This document shows, in pieces, positions 41,878 to 51,020 of a stretch of DNA of 64,000 bases; the stretch's first letter is position 1, and the number at the start of each line of letters is the position of its first letter. Under the pieces are notes generated by a model. The model made no database searches. It saw only the letters and a list, made by a program, of their open reading frames with translations, and had not been told where the DNA came from. Both the position numbers and the translations under genes were made by a program. Source of the DNA: Renibacterium sp. (lineage in GTDB: Bacteria > Actinomycetota > Actinomycetes > Actinomycetales > Micrococcaceae); NCBI GenBank assembly GCA_017419405.1, contig JAFOLH010000015.1:124001-188000 (forward strand). Direction: 5' to 3'.

Positions 41878-42701
41878 GCCAAGCAGCAACAATCGGCGTA
41901 AGCCCGGTGGCGAATCTGGGATCGCAATGGGTGGCCTTGCGGGCTTTGGTGTCCCGACAGATCTGGCGCACCCTGCGCTCTCCCGGGAAGTTCATCGGAA
42001 TCGCGATGAATCCGGTCGTCATGGTGGTGGTCCTCGGCTTGATCTTCAAGGACGCGATCCGGGTTCCGGACGGCGTCAGCTACCCGGCCTACGTGGTTGC
42101 CGGCGTTGCCGTTCAAGTGGGTGTGGCGGTGCTCGGGCCGACCGCGATCAGCGCTGCCATCGATCGCAAAACCGGGCTTTCGCTACGCAGTGAAACCATG
42201 CCGATCCCCTCGCTGCTGCGCTCGATCGCGTTGATCCTCGCGGATCTGGCCGCCGCCCTGGTCGCGCTGCTGCTGGTCTCCGGCATCGGTTTGCTGCTCG
42301 GCTGGCGGCCGGCCGGCGGTGCCGTCGCTTTCCTCGGCTCGCTGCTGCTGCTGGCCACCTTCTATGCGGCGATGCTGGCCTGCGCGAGTTTCATCGGCGA
42401 ACTGATCGACAACCCGGAGACCATCGAACCGGTCGGCGCACTGCTGCTGGTCCTGTTCTCCTTCTGCTCCACGGTGTTCCTTCCGGCCGAAGGCATGCCC
42501 GGGCCGATCCGGGCGGTCGCCGAATTGAACCCGGCCAGCATTGTGGCCACCTCGATCCGGCAGTCCTGGGGCCAAGCCACCTTGGTCGATCCGGACAGCC
42601 CGCTGTCCATTTACGCCACCCCGTTGGCCTGGACATTCGCCATTGTCCTCGGCGTGGTTTTCCTCACCCTCACCGCAATCCAGCAACGTCGCCGCCGGTG
42701 A
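41874..42701 (+). CDS. DrrB-type ABC-2 exporter permease
   Basis: A 275-residue ABC-2 membrane component with about six spans: hydrophobic stretches near 45-70 (FIGIAMNPVVMVVVLGLIF), 75-100, 130-160 (LADLAAALVALLLVSGIG), 165-190, 205-225 (LLLVLFSFCSTVFLPAEGMPG) and 250-270. The N-terminal amphipathic segment ALVSRQIWRTLRSPGKF is typical. The ATGA overlap couples it to the ATPase. The final residues RRRR fit an inside C-terminus. Partner and cargo are inferred from the NRPS context. Confidence 0.88.
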   Translation: MSQAATIGVSPVANLGSQWVALRALVSRQIWRTLRSPGKFIGIAMNPVVMVVVLGLIFKDAIRVPDGVSYPAYVVAGVAVQVGVAVLGPTAISAAIDRKTGLSLRSETMPIPSLLRSIALILADLAAALVALLLVSGIGLLLGWRPAGGAVAFLGSLLLLATFYAAMLACASFIGELIDNPETIEPVGALLLVLFSFCSTVFLPAEGMPGPIRAVAELNPASIVATSIRQSWGQATLVDPDSPLSIYATPLAWTFAIVLGVVFLTLTAIQQRRRR

Positions 42702-42748
42702 CCCGCCGGCCGCACCCGTCCACCACCTAGAAACGTTGGAAGAAAATC

Positions 42749-43756
42749 ATGTCGAAGACTTTTGACCTGGTCCGCGGAACCACCGTGGCCGCCATCATCG
42801 AAGACAAGCAGGCGGTGTCCGCGATCGTGGAAAACACCTACCGGCAGCACGGAGCGGGCCGCACCACGAACCCGGACTCCTACTTTTTGAAGTTCGCCGA
42901 CCGGCCGGACGATCGGATCATCGCCTTGCCGGCCCGAATCCAGGACCAGGGCGGCGAAGACGTCGCCGGGATCAAATGGATCTCCTCGTTTCCGGGGAAT
43001 GTGGCAAGCGATCTGCCCCGCGCTTCGGCGATCCTGGTGCTCAACTCGATGGCCGATGGCTACCCCTATGCCTGTCTGGAAGCCGCCGGAATCAGCGCCG
43101 CCCGAACCGCTGCCGGCGCTGCGGTAACGCTGCGCGCCCTGCAGTCCAGCCACCCGCTCAGCGACGGAACGGTGAGCATCTTCGGCGCCGGTGTCATCGC
43201 CCGGACGATCATCGATTACCTGATCGCCCTGGAACTCCCGGTCCGCACGGTGCTGGTCTGCGATCCGCATCCGGCCAGCGCCGAAGCCCTGATCCAACAC
43301 ATCGGGGCCAAGGGCCTGACCGCCAGAGCGGTCGCCGCCGATGAGGCGCTGGAGAGCGGCGTGGTGATCACCGCGACCACAGCTGCGGTCCCGTACATCT
43401 CCCGCCCGCCCCGGGCCGGTCAGGTCTATCTGAATGTTTCGCTGCGCGACTTCACGGTCGCGGCCCTGGCCGGAGTGCAGAACCTGGTCGACGACGTCGA
43501 CCATTGCCTCAAGGCGCAGACCTCCCCGCATTTGGCCGAACAAGCATGGGGCTCCCGGGATTTCATCACCGGAACGATCCCCGAGTTGCTGTCCGGCGAC
43601 CTGGAACTGGATCCGGAGCTCGGCGTCGTAGTCTCCCCGTTCGGACTCGGCGTCCTTGACCTCGCGGTGGCGGCCTGGGTGCACCGGCGCGCTGTGGCGC
43701 AGCAAGAAGCGGTATCCATCGATGGGTTCTTCGCCAGCTTGGACCGCTGGGCCTGA
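42749..43756 (+). CDS. sbnB: SbnB-like N-((2S)-2-amino-2-carboxyethyl)-L-glutamate dehydrogenase (Dap pathway)
   Basis: A 335-residue enzyme of the ornithine cyclodeaminase/mu-crystallin fold, matching SbnB in length. Predicted to oxidise ACEGA with NAD+, releasing L-2,3-diaminopropionate and 2-oxoglutarate. Motifs: YFLKFADRPDDRIIALPA and the SbnB-like GIKWISSFPGN near the N-terminus, ASAILVLNSMADGYPYACLEAA, the Rossmann loop IFGAGVIARTI (about residue 150), and the end VVSPFGLGVLDLAVAAW. A ribosome site (TTGGAAGAAA) precedes ATG. It follows the exporter by 47 nt, so the two Dap genes sit in opposite operons around the shared control region. Confidence 0.9.
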   Translation: MSKTFDLVRGTTVAAIIEDKQAVSAIVENTYRQHGAGRTTNPDSYFLKFADRPDDRIIALPARIQDQGGEDVAGIKWISSFPGNVASDLPRASAILVLNSMADGYPYACLEAAGISAARTAAGAAVTLRALQSSHPLSDGTVSIFGAGVIARTIIDYLIALELPVRTVLVCDPHPASAEALIQHIGAKGLTARAVAADEALESGVVITATTAAVPYISRPPRAGQVYLNVSLRDFTVAALAGVQNLVDDVDHCLKAQTSPHLAEQAWGSRDFITGTIPELLSGDLELDPELGVVVSPFGLGVLDLAVAAWVHRRAVAQQEAVSIDGFFASLDRWA

Positions 43757-43762
43757 AAGAAC

Positions 43763-43796
43763 GGCGCCGGCGCGGCCTTGCGGCAGCACCGGCGCC
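43763..43796. terminator. hairpin between sbnB and the G1 peptidase gene
   Basis: GGCGCCGG (43763-43770) pairs with CCGGCGCC (43789-43796) across an 18-base GC-rich loop. It sits between two convergent genes, 6 nt after the sbnB stop, so it can serve both. There is no T tract. Confidence 0.6.
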
Positions 43797-43814
43797 CGGA
43801 TCAGCTCAATGGAT

Positions 43815-44624
43815 TCAGTGCGCGAGCCACTTGATGTTGATGCTGGCGCTGCCCGTCGAGGTGGTCAGGTCCCGCTTGTTGCCGCTGCCATCGACCATAT
43901 CGATCAGGGTCGTGCTCGCCGAGGCATCGGCCTGATAGGCGATGTTGCTGAAATTCACGTCATTGGACTTCGGCAGGTCTGCCACCCCGGTCGATTCGGT
44001 CGGGGTTTCGTGGACTACCTCGGCGGAGAGATTGCCCTGGTAGCTTCCGGGCGCATTGCCGTCCTTGGTGTAGGTCCAACCCCGGCTCGAGGTCTCCTTG
44101 ATCCGGTACTGGCCGTTGGCGAGCTTGGTCACGCTCGCGGTCATGGTGTCTCCCGGGGAGACCGGGTAGCCCGGGTAGACGCCGCCGTCGCCGGCAATCG
44201 GCGGATTCTGCCAGAACTCGGCGAACAACCCATAGTAGGCCTTGCCGGATTTGCACCATTGCGCAGTACCCAGCTGCTCCAGCGCTTTGTCCTGATTCCA
44301 CCCGCCCAGGCCCAGCCAGGTGTAGGAGGACTGGAAGCTGCTGCTGTCGCAGCTGAGCGTGGGCACCACCCACTGGGCGGAAATGCTGCTGAAGTTGGCT
44401 CCCCGGTAGACCGCGCCCGACCAGGCCTTGTCCGTGGCGTTGGCGCCCCGGCCCGAAGCCATGCCGGAAAAGCTGCTGGCGGAGCCGCCACCGGGGTGCG
44501 AAGCCCCGGGCTCGACGGCGGGGGCCGAGGTGGCCGGCGCGGCGGCGACGGCGAACAGGAGCGCCGCTGCCAGGAGTCCGCCGCGGAGCGCCTGCGGTGC
44601 GGATTTGCGTTGAAAGAACATCAT
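43815..44624 (-). CDS. secreted G1-family (glutamic) endopeptidase
   Basis: A 269-residue exported protein resembling fungal eqolisins (family G1), acid endopeptidases using a Gln-Glu pair. The signal peptide (about 1-34) ends in AVAAAPATSA. Alignment by eye to scytalidoglutamic peptidase: WSGAVYRG, then YTWLGLGGWN, the catalytic Gln in ALEQLGTAQWC (~117), VSPGDTMTASVT, and the catalytic Glu in SAEVVHETPT (~206). Two Cys residues could form a disulfide. ATG 44624 is followed at once by a second ATG; AAGGG lies 8 nt upstream. Bacterial members exist but few are studied. Possible roles are nutrition or processing; no link to the NRPS locus is proven. Confidence 0.82.
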   Translation of the reverse strand: MMFFQRKSAPQALRGGLLAAALLFAVAAAPATSAPAVEPGASHPGGGSASSFSGMASGRGANATDKAWSGAVYRGANFSSISAQWVVPTLSCDSSSFQSSYTWLGLGGWNQDKALEQLGTAQWCKSGKAYYGLFAEFWQNPPIAGDGGVYPGYPVSPGDTMTASVTKLANGQYRIKETSSRGWTYTKDGNAPGSYQGNLSAEVVHETPTESTGVADLPKSNDVNFSNIAYQADASASTTLIDMVDGSGNKRDLTTSTGSASINIKWLAH

Positions 44625-44786
44625 GGTCCGGCCCTTTTCGGTTTTGCTGGATTGCTGCTCGTCGGATGACAGCACTGAAGCTAGTCAGCAAACCAGACAG
44701 TTGCCTGGGGAAACACTAATAGTTGGCCAGGCCCGGCAAAGCCGACATGATCCGGGGCCCGCTCAGCCGAAGTCCGCCCATGCCGG

Positions 44787-45893
44787 CTAGAAGTCGATGA
44801 GCCGTTCCCCGTAGAAGATCGCCAATCCGATGCCGACGCAGATTCCCGCGACGATCCAGAACCGGGTCACGATCCTGACTTCGGGCCAGCCGAGCAACTC
44901 GAAGTGGTGGTGCAGCGGCGATATCAGGAACACCCGCTTCCCGGTGGTCTTGAAACTGATCACCTGGATGATGACCGACCCGGTGACGATCACGAACAAT
45001 CCGCCGAGCACCACGAGCAACAGCTGGGTGTGGGTCAGGATCGCGAGGCCGGCCATCGCCGCGCCCAGCGAGAGCGAGCCGGTATCCCCCATGATGATCT
45101 TGGCCGGCGACGCGTTCCACCACAGGAACCCGGCGCAGGCGCCGGCCATTGCGGAGGACACCACCGCAAGATCGAGCGCATTGGCCACCTCGTAGCTCGC
45201 GCCCGGGGCCAAGGCGCCGCTCGGGTTGTTCTGCCACATCGCGATCATCGAGTAGGCGCCGAAAACCATCACCGAAGCCCCGGCCGCGAGGCCGTCCAGG
45301 CCATCGGTGATGTTGACCCCGTTCGATGCCCCGGCAATCAGCACGCCGGCCCACACCACGAACAGCAGCGAGCCGATCACCGGACCGGCGAAGCCGAGAT
45401 CGAGCTTGGTGTCCCGGACGAAGGAAACCGCAGTAGACGCCAGCGGGCGCCCCTCATCGTCTTTGAGCAGCAGCGCGGCCAACGCGAAGACCACCGTGAC
45501 CAGGGCCTGGCCCAGTAGCTTCTGCCGGGAAGTGAGCCCCAGACTGCGCGCTTTGCGGACCTTGATGTAATCGTCGAGGAAGCCGATCAGGCCGAGCCCC
45601 AGCAACAGGAAGAGCACCAGCAGCCCACCCGGAGCCGGCCCGGGGCCGGCCTGGAGCCGGCCAGCGGAATTGATCAGCAGCAGCACCGCATACGAGCCGA
45701 AGTAGCCGAGGACCGCGGCGCCGATGATCACCACGCCGCCCATCGTCGGCTTGCCGCGTTTCACTTGGTGGTGCACCAGATCATCCCTGATGATCTGACC
45801 GTAGCGGTAGCGCACGAGCACCCGGATGAACAACGGCGTGCCCAAAAGCGCTACCAGCAGGGCGATGCCGCCGGACAGCATGACGTTGACCAC
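44787..45893 (-). CDS. mraY: phospho-N-acetylmuramoyl-pentapeptide transferase (MraY), stand-alone copy
   Basis: A 368-residue polytopic enzyme (about ten spans) that moves phospho-MurNAc-pentapeptide from UDP to undecaprenyl phosphate, giving lipid I. MraY signatures: VKRGKPTMGG, the Asp pair in GLIGFLDDYIKVRKARSLGL, NGVNITDGLDGLAAG, AKIIMGDTGSLSLG and the HHH motif in SPLHHHFELLGWPE. The start is GTG, with AGAGGAAG just upstream. MraY normally sits in the dcw cluster beside murF and murD; none of these is here. Either the organism has a split dcw cluster or this is a paralog. Its closeness to an NRPS locus makes a drug-resistant target copy worth testing. Confidence 0.93.
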   Translation of the reverse strand: MVNVMLSGGIALLVALLGTPLFIRVLVRYRYGQIIRDDLVHHQVKRGKPTMGGVVIIGAAVLGYFGSYAVLLLINSAGRLQAGPGPAPGGLLVLFLLLGLGLIGFLDDYIKVRKARSLGLTSRQKLLGQALVTVVFALAALLLKDDEGRPLASTAVSFVRDTKLDLGFAGPVIGSLLFVVWAGVLIAGASNGVNITDGLDGLAAGASVMVFGAYSMIAMWQNNPSGALAPGASYEVANALDLAVVSSAMAGACAGFLWWNASPAKIIMGDTGSLSLGAAMAGLAILTHTQLLLVVLGGLFVIVTGSVIIQVISFKTTGKRVFLISPLHHHFELLGWPEVRIVTRFWIVAGICVGIGLAIFYGERLIDF

Positions 45894-46093
45894 GGGCGCT
45901 TCCTCTCACTCATCGGGTCGAGCCCCGTGGATCACGGGGCCGGCCCGCGGAGGTTACCAGGACCCACTGAAGCTCAATTTTTACACCAGGGAATGGTCAT
46001 TCAATGGAGCAACACGGCGGGAACTGGTTCCGGGGTTCCGCGCCGTGGCCGGCTCAGCCAGCAGGCGCAAACGAACCGCAAAGGCTTAAAACA

Positions 46094-46133
46094 AAGTGGC
46101 CCTGATCGGCATTTCTGCTGATCAGGGCCACTT
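46094..46133 (-). terminator. terminator downstream of tRNA-fMet
   Basis: A 14-bp perfect stem (arm AAGTGGCCCTGATC, 46094-46107, with 46120-46133) and 12-base loop. On the minus strand it is followed by TGTTTTA, a short T tract. It lies 28 nt beyond the tRNA 3' end. Confidence 0.85.
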
Positions 46134-46159
46134 CATGCGCACTCTCCAGTGCAACTTTC

Positions 46160-46234
<75 letters not shown>

Positions 46235-46245
46235 GCGCTAGATCA

Positions 46246-46274
46246 ACATTACCCGCTCGCCTCCCAGGATCCAA
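46246..46274 (-). promoter_or_regulatory. sigma-70-type promoter of tRNA-fMet
   Basis: On the minus strand TTGGAT (46269-46274) and TAATGT (46246-46251) are separated by exactly 17 bp. The -10 ends 11 nt before the tRNA 5' end, leaving a short leader for RNase P. Confidence 0.7.
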
Positions 46275-46325
46275 ATCGAGCCGATTCGCCGGGGGCTGCG
46301 GTCGAATTCGATCCGGGAATCGGGC

Positions 46326-46361
46326 AAAAAGGGGCCGGCTTCCACGAGGGAAACCGGCCCC
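46326..46361 (-). terminator. rho-independent terminator of the UPF0182 gene
   Basis: GGGGCCGG (46331-46338) pairs with CCGGCCCC (46354-46361), with further pairing inside. On the minus strand it is followed by TTTTT (46326-46330). It lies 33 nt after the gene's stop. Confidence 0.88.
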
Positions 46362-46394
46362 TGCCCCGACCAACCGGGGTTGTTGCTCAGCGGA

Positions 46395-49300
46395 TTACGG
46401 CGTCGGCGGAGCCGATGCCGAATCGGAGACTTCCGAGCTCCCGGCAGTCGGCGCACCCGAGGACTGCCCCGACGGCGTCGGGCTCGACGACGGAGCAGGC
46501 GCCGGCGCCGCGCTGGCGCCCAGCTTGCCTTCCGCTGCCAAAGCCGCCGCAATCGCGTCGTTGAGCTTCTTCTGCGCTACGCCATAAGCGGCGAAGTCGC
46601 TCTTGCTCAGCGCGTCCTGGCCGTCCTTGAGCGCCTGATTGGCATCCTGCAGGGCCTTGTTCAGGGCGGCCTTGGCATCCGGGTTCTCGCCGGTGCCGGT
46701 CTCCCCGGTCGAGCCGGGCGGCGCCGTCGTCGTGGCCTTGTCCTTGTCCCCGGCGCTGGCTCCGGAGTCGCCGCCGAAGAGCTGGTCCAGTGCCGCATCG
46801 AGCGTCGGTGCGAAGGCGATCTTGTCGCCGAACGCCACCAGGACCCGCTGCAGCGTGGGGTAGCTGGATTCACCCGTGGACGACTGCACGTAGACCGGCT
46901 GCACATAGAGCAAACCACCGCCCACCGGCAGGGTCAGCAAGTTGCCGTTCTTCAGCGTCGACTGGCCCAGCTTCAGGATGTTCAAGGCGTTGGAGATGGT
47001 CGGATCGGAAACGAAGCGGTTGTAGACCTGCCCCGGGCCCGGGACCAAGGTGTCCGTAGGCAGCGAAAGCAGCCGCAACTTGCCGTAGGAATCCGCTTTC
47101 ACCCCGTCGGTAGACCCGGCATCGGCATCAGCGGCCAAATAGCCGTAGAGCACGTTGCGCGAATCAGTGCCCTGCACCGATTGCGGAATGAAGTTGGAGG
47201 TCAGCGAGAAAGCCGGCGCGGACTGGCCGGGCATCTGCAACGACATGTAGTACGGCGGCTGCTTGGTGTTGTCGCCGGCAGTCGGATCGTTCGGCACGCT
47301 CCAGGCATCCGTGTTGTTGTAGAACTCGGCGGCGTTGGTCACGTGGTACCGGCCGAGCAGCTCGCGCTGGACCTTGAACAGGTCTTCCGGGTAACGGATG
47401 TGGCTGAGCAGATCCCCGGACATCTCCGAGATCGGCTTGACCGTGCTCGGGAAGATGTTCTGCCAGGCCTTCAGGATCGGGTCCTTGTCGTCCCAGGCGT
47501 ACAGGTTCACCGAACCGTCGTAGGCATCGACCGTGGCCTTGACCGAGTTCCGGATGTAGTTGATCGAGCCGGAGAGCGCGCTGGTCCCGGACCGGGTGGT
47601 CAAAGAATCCGTGGTCGCCGAATCCAGCGGCTGCTGTTGCGAGTACGGGTACGCGCTGGACGTCGTGTATCCGTCCACGATCCATTTGACCTTGCCGTCG
47701 ATGATCGCCGGGTACGGGTTGCCGTCGATGGTCAGGTACGGGGCCACCTTCTGCACCCGCTGCACCGGGGTCCGGTCGTAGAGGATCTGCGATTTCTCGT
47801 TCACGCCGCTGGAGAGCAGCAGATCGGTGGACTGGAACTTGATCGAATACGCCAACTTGTTGAACCAGTTGCCGACGTCCGGGCCGCCGTTGCCATTGAA
47901 GGTGTTCTTCGAATCAGAGGCGGTGTCGCCGCCCTGCGGGCGGTCGAGTTCCACCGAGGGGGCGCCCTGCGGCGCTCCGACGATCGAATAGTCGGTCGTG
48001 TTCTGGCCGAAGTAGATCCGCGGCTGGTAACTGGAATCGTCGCCGAGCTTGCCGGTGGTCGGCACGCCCGACTGCATGAACACCGGTTTGCCGTCGGCGG
48101 TGGCGGTGTTGCCGTAGGCGGCGACCACGCCGTAACCGTGCGTGTAGACCAGCTTCTGGTTGTACCAGCTCTGCTGCGCCGCCGGGATGCCCGCCGGGTT
48201 CAGCTCGCGCAACGCGATCACGGTGTCCTGGATTTTGCCGTCCACCATGTAGCGGTCCACATTGAGCGTCTTCTGGAAGCCGTAGTACGGCCGGTACTGC
48301 TCGAGCTGGGCGAAGGTCTGCGACATCAGGTTCGGGTCCAGCAACCGGATGTTGGCCGTGGTCGTGGCATCTTGCCGCAGCGCGCCCGGCGCCGCCGTGG
48401 TGGTCGCCTTGTACGGGATCACTTCGACGTCGTTGATGCCGTAGGCGGATCTGGTCATGTCGATGTTGCGCTGGATGTACTGCGTTTCGACCGTCGCTTC
48501 GGAGGGCTTCACCTGGAATTGCTGCACCGCCCAGGGGTAGATTCCGCCGGCCACGATGCCGGTGATGATCAGCATCGCGGTACCGATCACCGGCAACCGC
48601 CAGCGGCCGATCACTGCGGCGACGATGAAGAGGATCGCCACGATCCCGGCGGCGATCGCCAGGATCGCCTTGGTCGGGATCACCGCGTTGATATCGGTGT
48701 ACATCGCACCGGACCGCAAACCGGTGTTGTTCTGCAAGGTGGAGAACCGGTCCAGCCAGAAATTCGCGCCGAGCAGGATCAGGAAGATCCCGGCCATGAT
48801 CGAAAGCTGGATCTGGGCTGCGCGGGAGGTGAAAAGCCCGCGTTCCTGCAGCCGGATCGCCCCGTAAAGGTAGTGCGTCAACAACGCCGCGATGCCGGAG
48901 ATCAGCACTACCGAAATCAGCAAACCGGAAAGGAAGCCCAGGAACGGCAGGGTATTGGTGTAGAAGGCGATGTCCATGCCGAACTGCGGGTCATTCTGCC
49001 CGAACGGGGATTGGAAGATGAAGAGCATCACTTTCTGCCACTGGCCCAGCGCAGCGGCACCGGCGAACAGGCCGAAGACCAGCGGGACGCCGATCATCAC
49101 GACCTTGCGGACCGGCTCCAACTGCGCCTGGTAGCGGTTCAAGTTCTCCTGCACCGGGTTCTCCGGCGCGTACACCGGGCGGGCCCGGTAGGCGAGCTGG
49201 ATCGACAGGTAGACCACTGCGGCCATCAAAAGGAAGGCGGCAATGAAAATGGAACCCTTGGCGATGTTCTGCCGCCAGAAGACGCCGTCGAAGCCCAGCT

Positions 49301-49436
49301 GGCTGAACCACAGGACTTCGGTGTAGACATTGGCGAAGAAGACGAACGCGATCACCGCCAATACCAGGATGATCAGGGTGGGCAGCAGTGCGCCGCGGCG
49401 GCGCCGTGGTGTCGATGTGCTTTGGCCGGATGTCAC
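46395..49436 (-). CDS. UPF0182 family large membrane protein
   Basis: A 1013-residue protein typical in length for UPF0182. Seven membrane spans cluster in the first ~320 residues, beginning [33 protein letters not shown] and including [21 protein letters not shown] large extracytoplasmic domain (about 330-890) follows, with [20 protein letters not shown] and [11 protein letters not shown]-like features. The tail is Ala/Ser/Pro-rich and probably disordered. The start is GTG preceded by GAGGATC. Function is unknown; the family is conserved in actinobacteria and often sits beside the PDZ/Lon-like protease, as here. Confidence 0.93.
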   Translation of the reverse strand: MTSGQSTSTPRRRRGALLPTLIILVLAVIAFVFFANVYTEVLWFSQLGFDGVFWRQNIAKGSIFIAAFLLMAAVVYLSIQLAYRARPVYAPENPVQENLNRYQAQLEPVRKVVMIGVPLVFGLFAGAAALGQWQKVMLFIFQSPFGQNDPQFGMDIAFYTNTLPFLGFLSGLLISVVLISGIAALLTHYLYGAIRLQERGLFTSRAAQIQLSIMAGIFLILLGANFWLDRFSTLQNNTGLRSGAMYTDINAVIPTKAILAIAAGIVAILFIVAAVIGRWRLPVIGTAMLIITGIVAGGIYPWAVQQFQVKPSEATVETQYIQRNIDMTRSAYGINDVEVIPYKATTTAAPGALRQDATTTANIRLLDPNLMSQTFAQLEQYRPYYGFQKTLNVDRYMVDGKIQDTVIALRELNPAGIPAAQQSWYNQKLVYTHGYGVVAAYGNTATADGKPVFMQSGVPTTGKLGDDSSYQPRIYFGQNTTDYSIVGAPQGAPSVELDRPQGGDTASDSKNTFNGNGGPDVGNWFNKLAYSIKFQSTDLLLSSGVNEKSQILYDRTPVQRVQKVAPYLTIDGNPYPAIIDGKVKWIVDGYTTSSAYPYSQQQPLDSATTDSLTTRSGTSALSGSINYIRNSVKATVDAYDGSVNLYAWDDKDPILKAWQNIFPSTVKPISEMSGDLLSHIRYPEDLFKVQRELLGRYHVTNAAEFYNNTDAWSVPNDPTAGDNTKQPPYYMSLQMPGQSAPAFSLTSNFIPQSVQGTDSRNVLYGYLAADADAGSTDGVKADSYGKLRLLSLPTDTLVPGPGQVYNRFVSDPTISNALNILKLGQSTLKNGNLLTLPVGGGLLYVQPVYVQSSTGESSYPTLQRVLVAFGDKIAFAPTLDAALDQLFGGDSGASAGDKDKATTTAPPGSTGETGTGENPDAKAALNKALQDANQALKDGQDALSKSDFAAYGVAQKKLNDAIAAALAAEGKLGASAAPAPAPSSSPTPSGQSSGAPTAGSSEVSDSASAPPTP

Positions 49437-49591
49437 AGTGATCCTCTGTCCTCGGTTGCTCGTTCAGTTGCTGATGCTTGTTCGATCGCTAAGCGATTTG
49501 TCGGGGCATTCAAGGCCGAAGCACAGAGTTCCCCTAATAGCCCACGAACGACGGCGTTGCGCAGTTCCAATTTCTCCAGCTCTCCTTGCGG

Positions 49592-50773
49592 TCAGCGTGC
49601 GGTACAGGTTGGCAAAGCGGAACTGTCTTGTCCGCTGGCGATCGTCTTGACGGCGTCGTACGCCTCTTTGAGCGTGGCCACCCGGACCACCTGCAGGCCG
49701 TCCGGAACCTTGCCGACGACCTCATTGCAGTTGGCGGCCGGGGCCAGGAAAACCGTGGCACCGGCGGAGCGGGCCCCGTACATCTTCTGCACGATCCCGC
49801 CGATCGGGCCCACATTGCCGGCGGCGTCGATGGTCCCGGTTCCGGCAAAATGCTTTCCGCCGGTCAGATCCCCCGGGGTCAGCGTGTCGATGATGCCCAA
49901 AGCGAACATCATCCCGGCGCTGGGGCCGCCGACATTCTCCAGGCTGATCTTGATGTCGAACGGGAAGACATAGGAGTATTTCAGCAATACCCCCAGGAGG
50001 AACCGGCCGTCGTCGGCTTTCGCCGGAGTGACCACCACGTCCTGGGCCACGCCGTCCCGGAGCACTCCAATGGTCACCGGTGCGCCCTGCCCGGCTGCCA
50101 ACACTTCCTGCACCACCGAAAGCGCGGTGATCGGTTTGCCGTCGATGCTCTGCAAGCGGTCATTGGCCTGCAACTTGCCGGTCGACGCCGACCCCTCCGG
50201 GACCGAACCGACGAGCAGCTCCTGTTGGTAATCGATGCCCAGCAGGCCCAGCGCCGCGGCGCGTGCGGCATCCTGGGAATTGGTCATGTCGGCGGCATTC
50301 TGGCTGGTGATCTGGTCTTTGGTCGCCGAAGCCGGATAGACCAGCTCCACCGGGTAGACCGCTTGTTTCGGATCCATCCAGGAGCGGTAGGCCTCGAACA
50401 GGTTGACCGAGCTCTGCGGCCCGCCGTTGACGTACACCGTGACCATGTCCAGCTGGCCGTTCGCCGGGTAGCTCTGCCGTCCGGTGATACTGATGATCTT
50501 GGTGTCTTTGTCGCTGCCCAGGGTGTTCAGCGTGGGACCCGGCGATTCCACCACATAGGGCGCAGGCAGGATGATCGCGGCCAAAGCCAGCAGCAAAGCG
50601 ACGACTCCGGAGACCGCCATCGCCACTGCCCGGCCATCACGTGGACGGCGGACCGGCGGCGGGTAACCGAAGCCGGTCTGGTCGAAGCCGGGCTGTCTGA
50701 AGCCGGTCTGGCCGAAGCCTGACGCGGGGCGGGGGTTCTCCGGCACCGGCTCTCCGCTATGCGCCTGGCTCAA
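49592..50773 (-). CDS. PDZ-domain Lon-like serine protease (YlbL family, S16)
   Basis: A 393-residue membrane-anchored protease. A Gly/Phe/Pro-rich cytoplasmic start (about 1-48) with imperfect GFxQxGF repeats precedes one transmembrane helix (about 50-70). Then come a PDZ-like domain (about 180-250, GSASTGKLQANDRLQSIDGKPI) and a Lon-type catalytic domain with Ser in ENVGGPSAGMMFALG (~287) and Lys in GGIVQKMYGARSAGA (~333), forming the Ser-Lys dyad. No ATPase domain. The start is TTG, preceded by GAGGAG. Role in envelope protein turnover is inferred from the family. Same direction as the UPF0182 gene, 155 nt upstream of it. Confidence 0.92.
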   Translation of the reverse strand: MSQAHSGEPVPENPRPASGFGQTGFRQPGFDQTGFGYPPPVRRPRDGRAVAMAVSGVVALLLALAAIILPAPYVVESPGPTLNTLGSDKDTKIISITGRQSYPANGQLDMVTVYVNGGPQSSVNLFEAYRSWMDPKQAVYPVELVYPASATKDQITSQNAADMTNSQDAARAAALGLLGIDYQQELLVGSVPEGSASTGKLQANDRLQSIDGKPITALSVVQEVLAAGQGAPVTIGVLRDGVAQDVVVTPAKADDGRFLLGVLLKYSYVFPFDIKISLENVGGPSAGMMFALGIIDTLTPGDLTGGKHFAGTGTIDAAGNVGPIGGIVQKMYGARSAGATVFLAPAANCNEVVGKVPDGLQVVRVATLKEAYDAVKTIASGQDSSALPTCTAR

Positions 50774-51020
50774 ATCGACTCCTCGACGGTCATCACACCC
50801 GTCTGAGCGGGCGACATGCTACTGGGTATCAAAGCTCTAGCCTACGCGCTTCGGCTGTGCGGGCACTGCGCCTTGCTCGGCCTAGAGCGAACGGAGCGCG
50901 CCGGACGCAGACAAGTCACCCCGGACGGCGGTACCTTGGCATGAACAGCCAGAACAGCTCGGACGGGCCGGACGCCGGATAGGCGGAGGCCTCGACGGGC
51001 GGGACAGTCGAGGATGCGCG

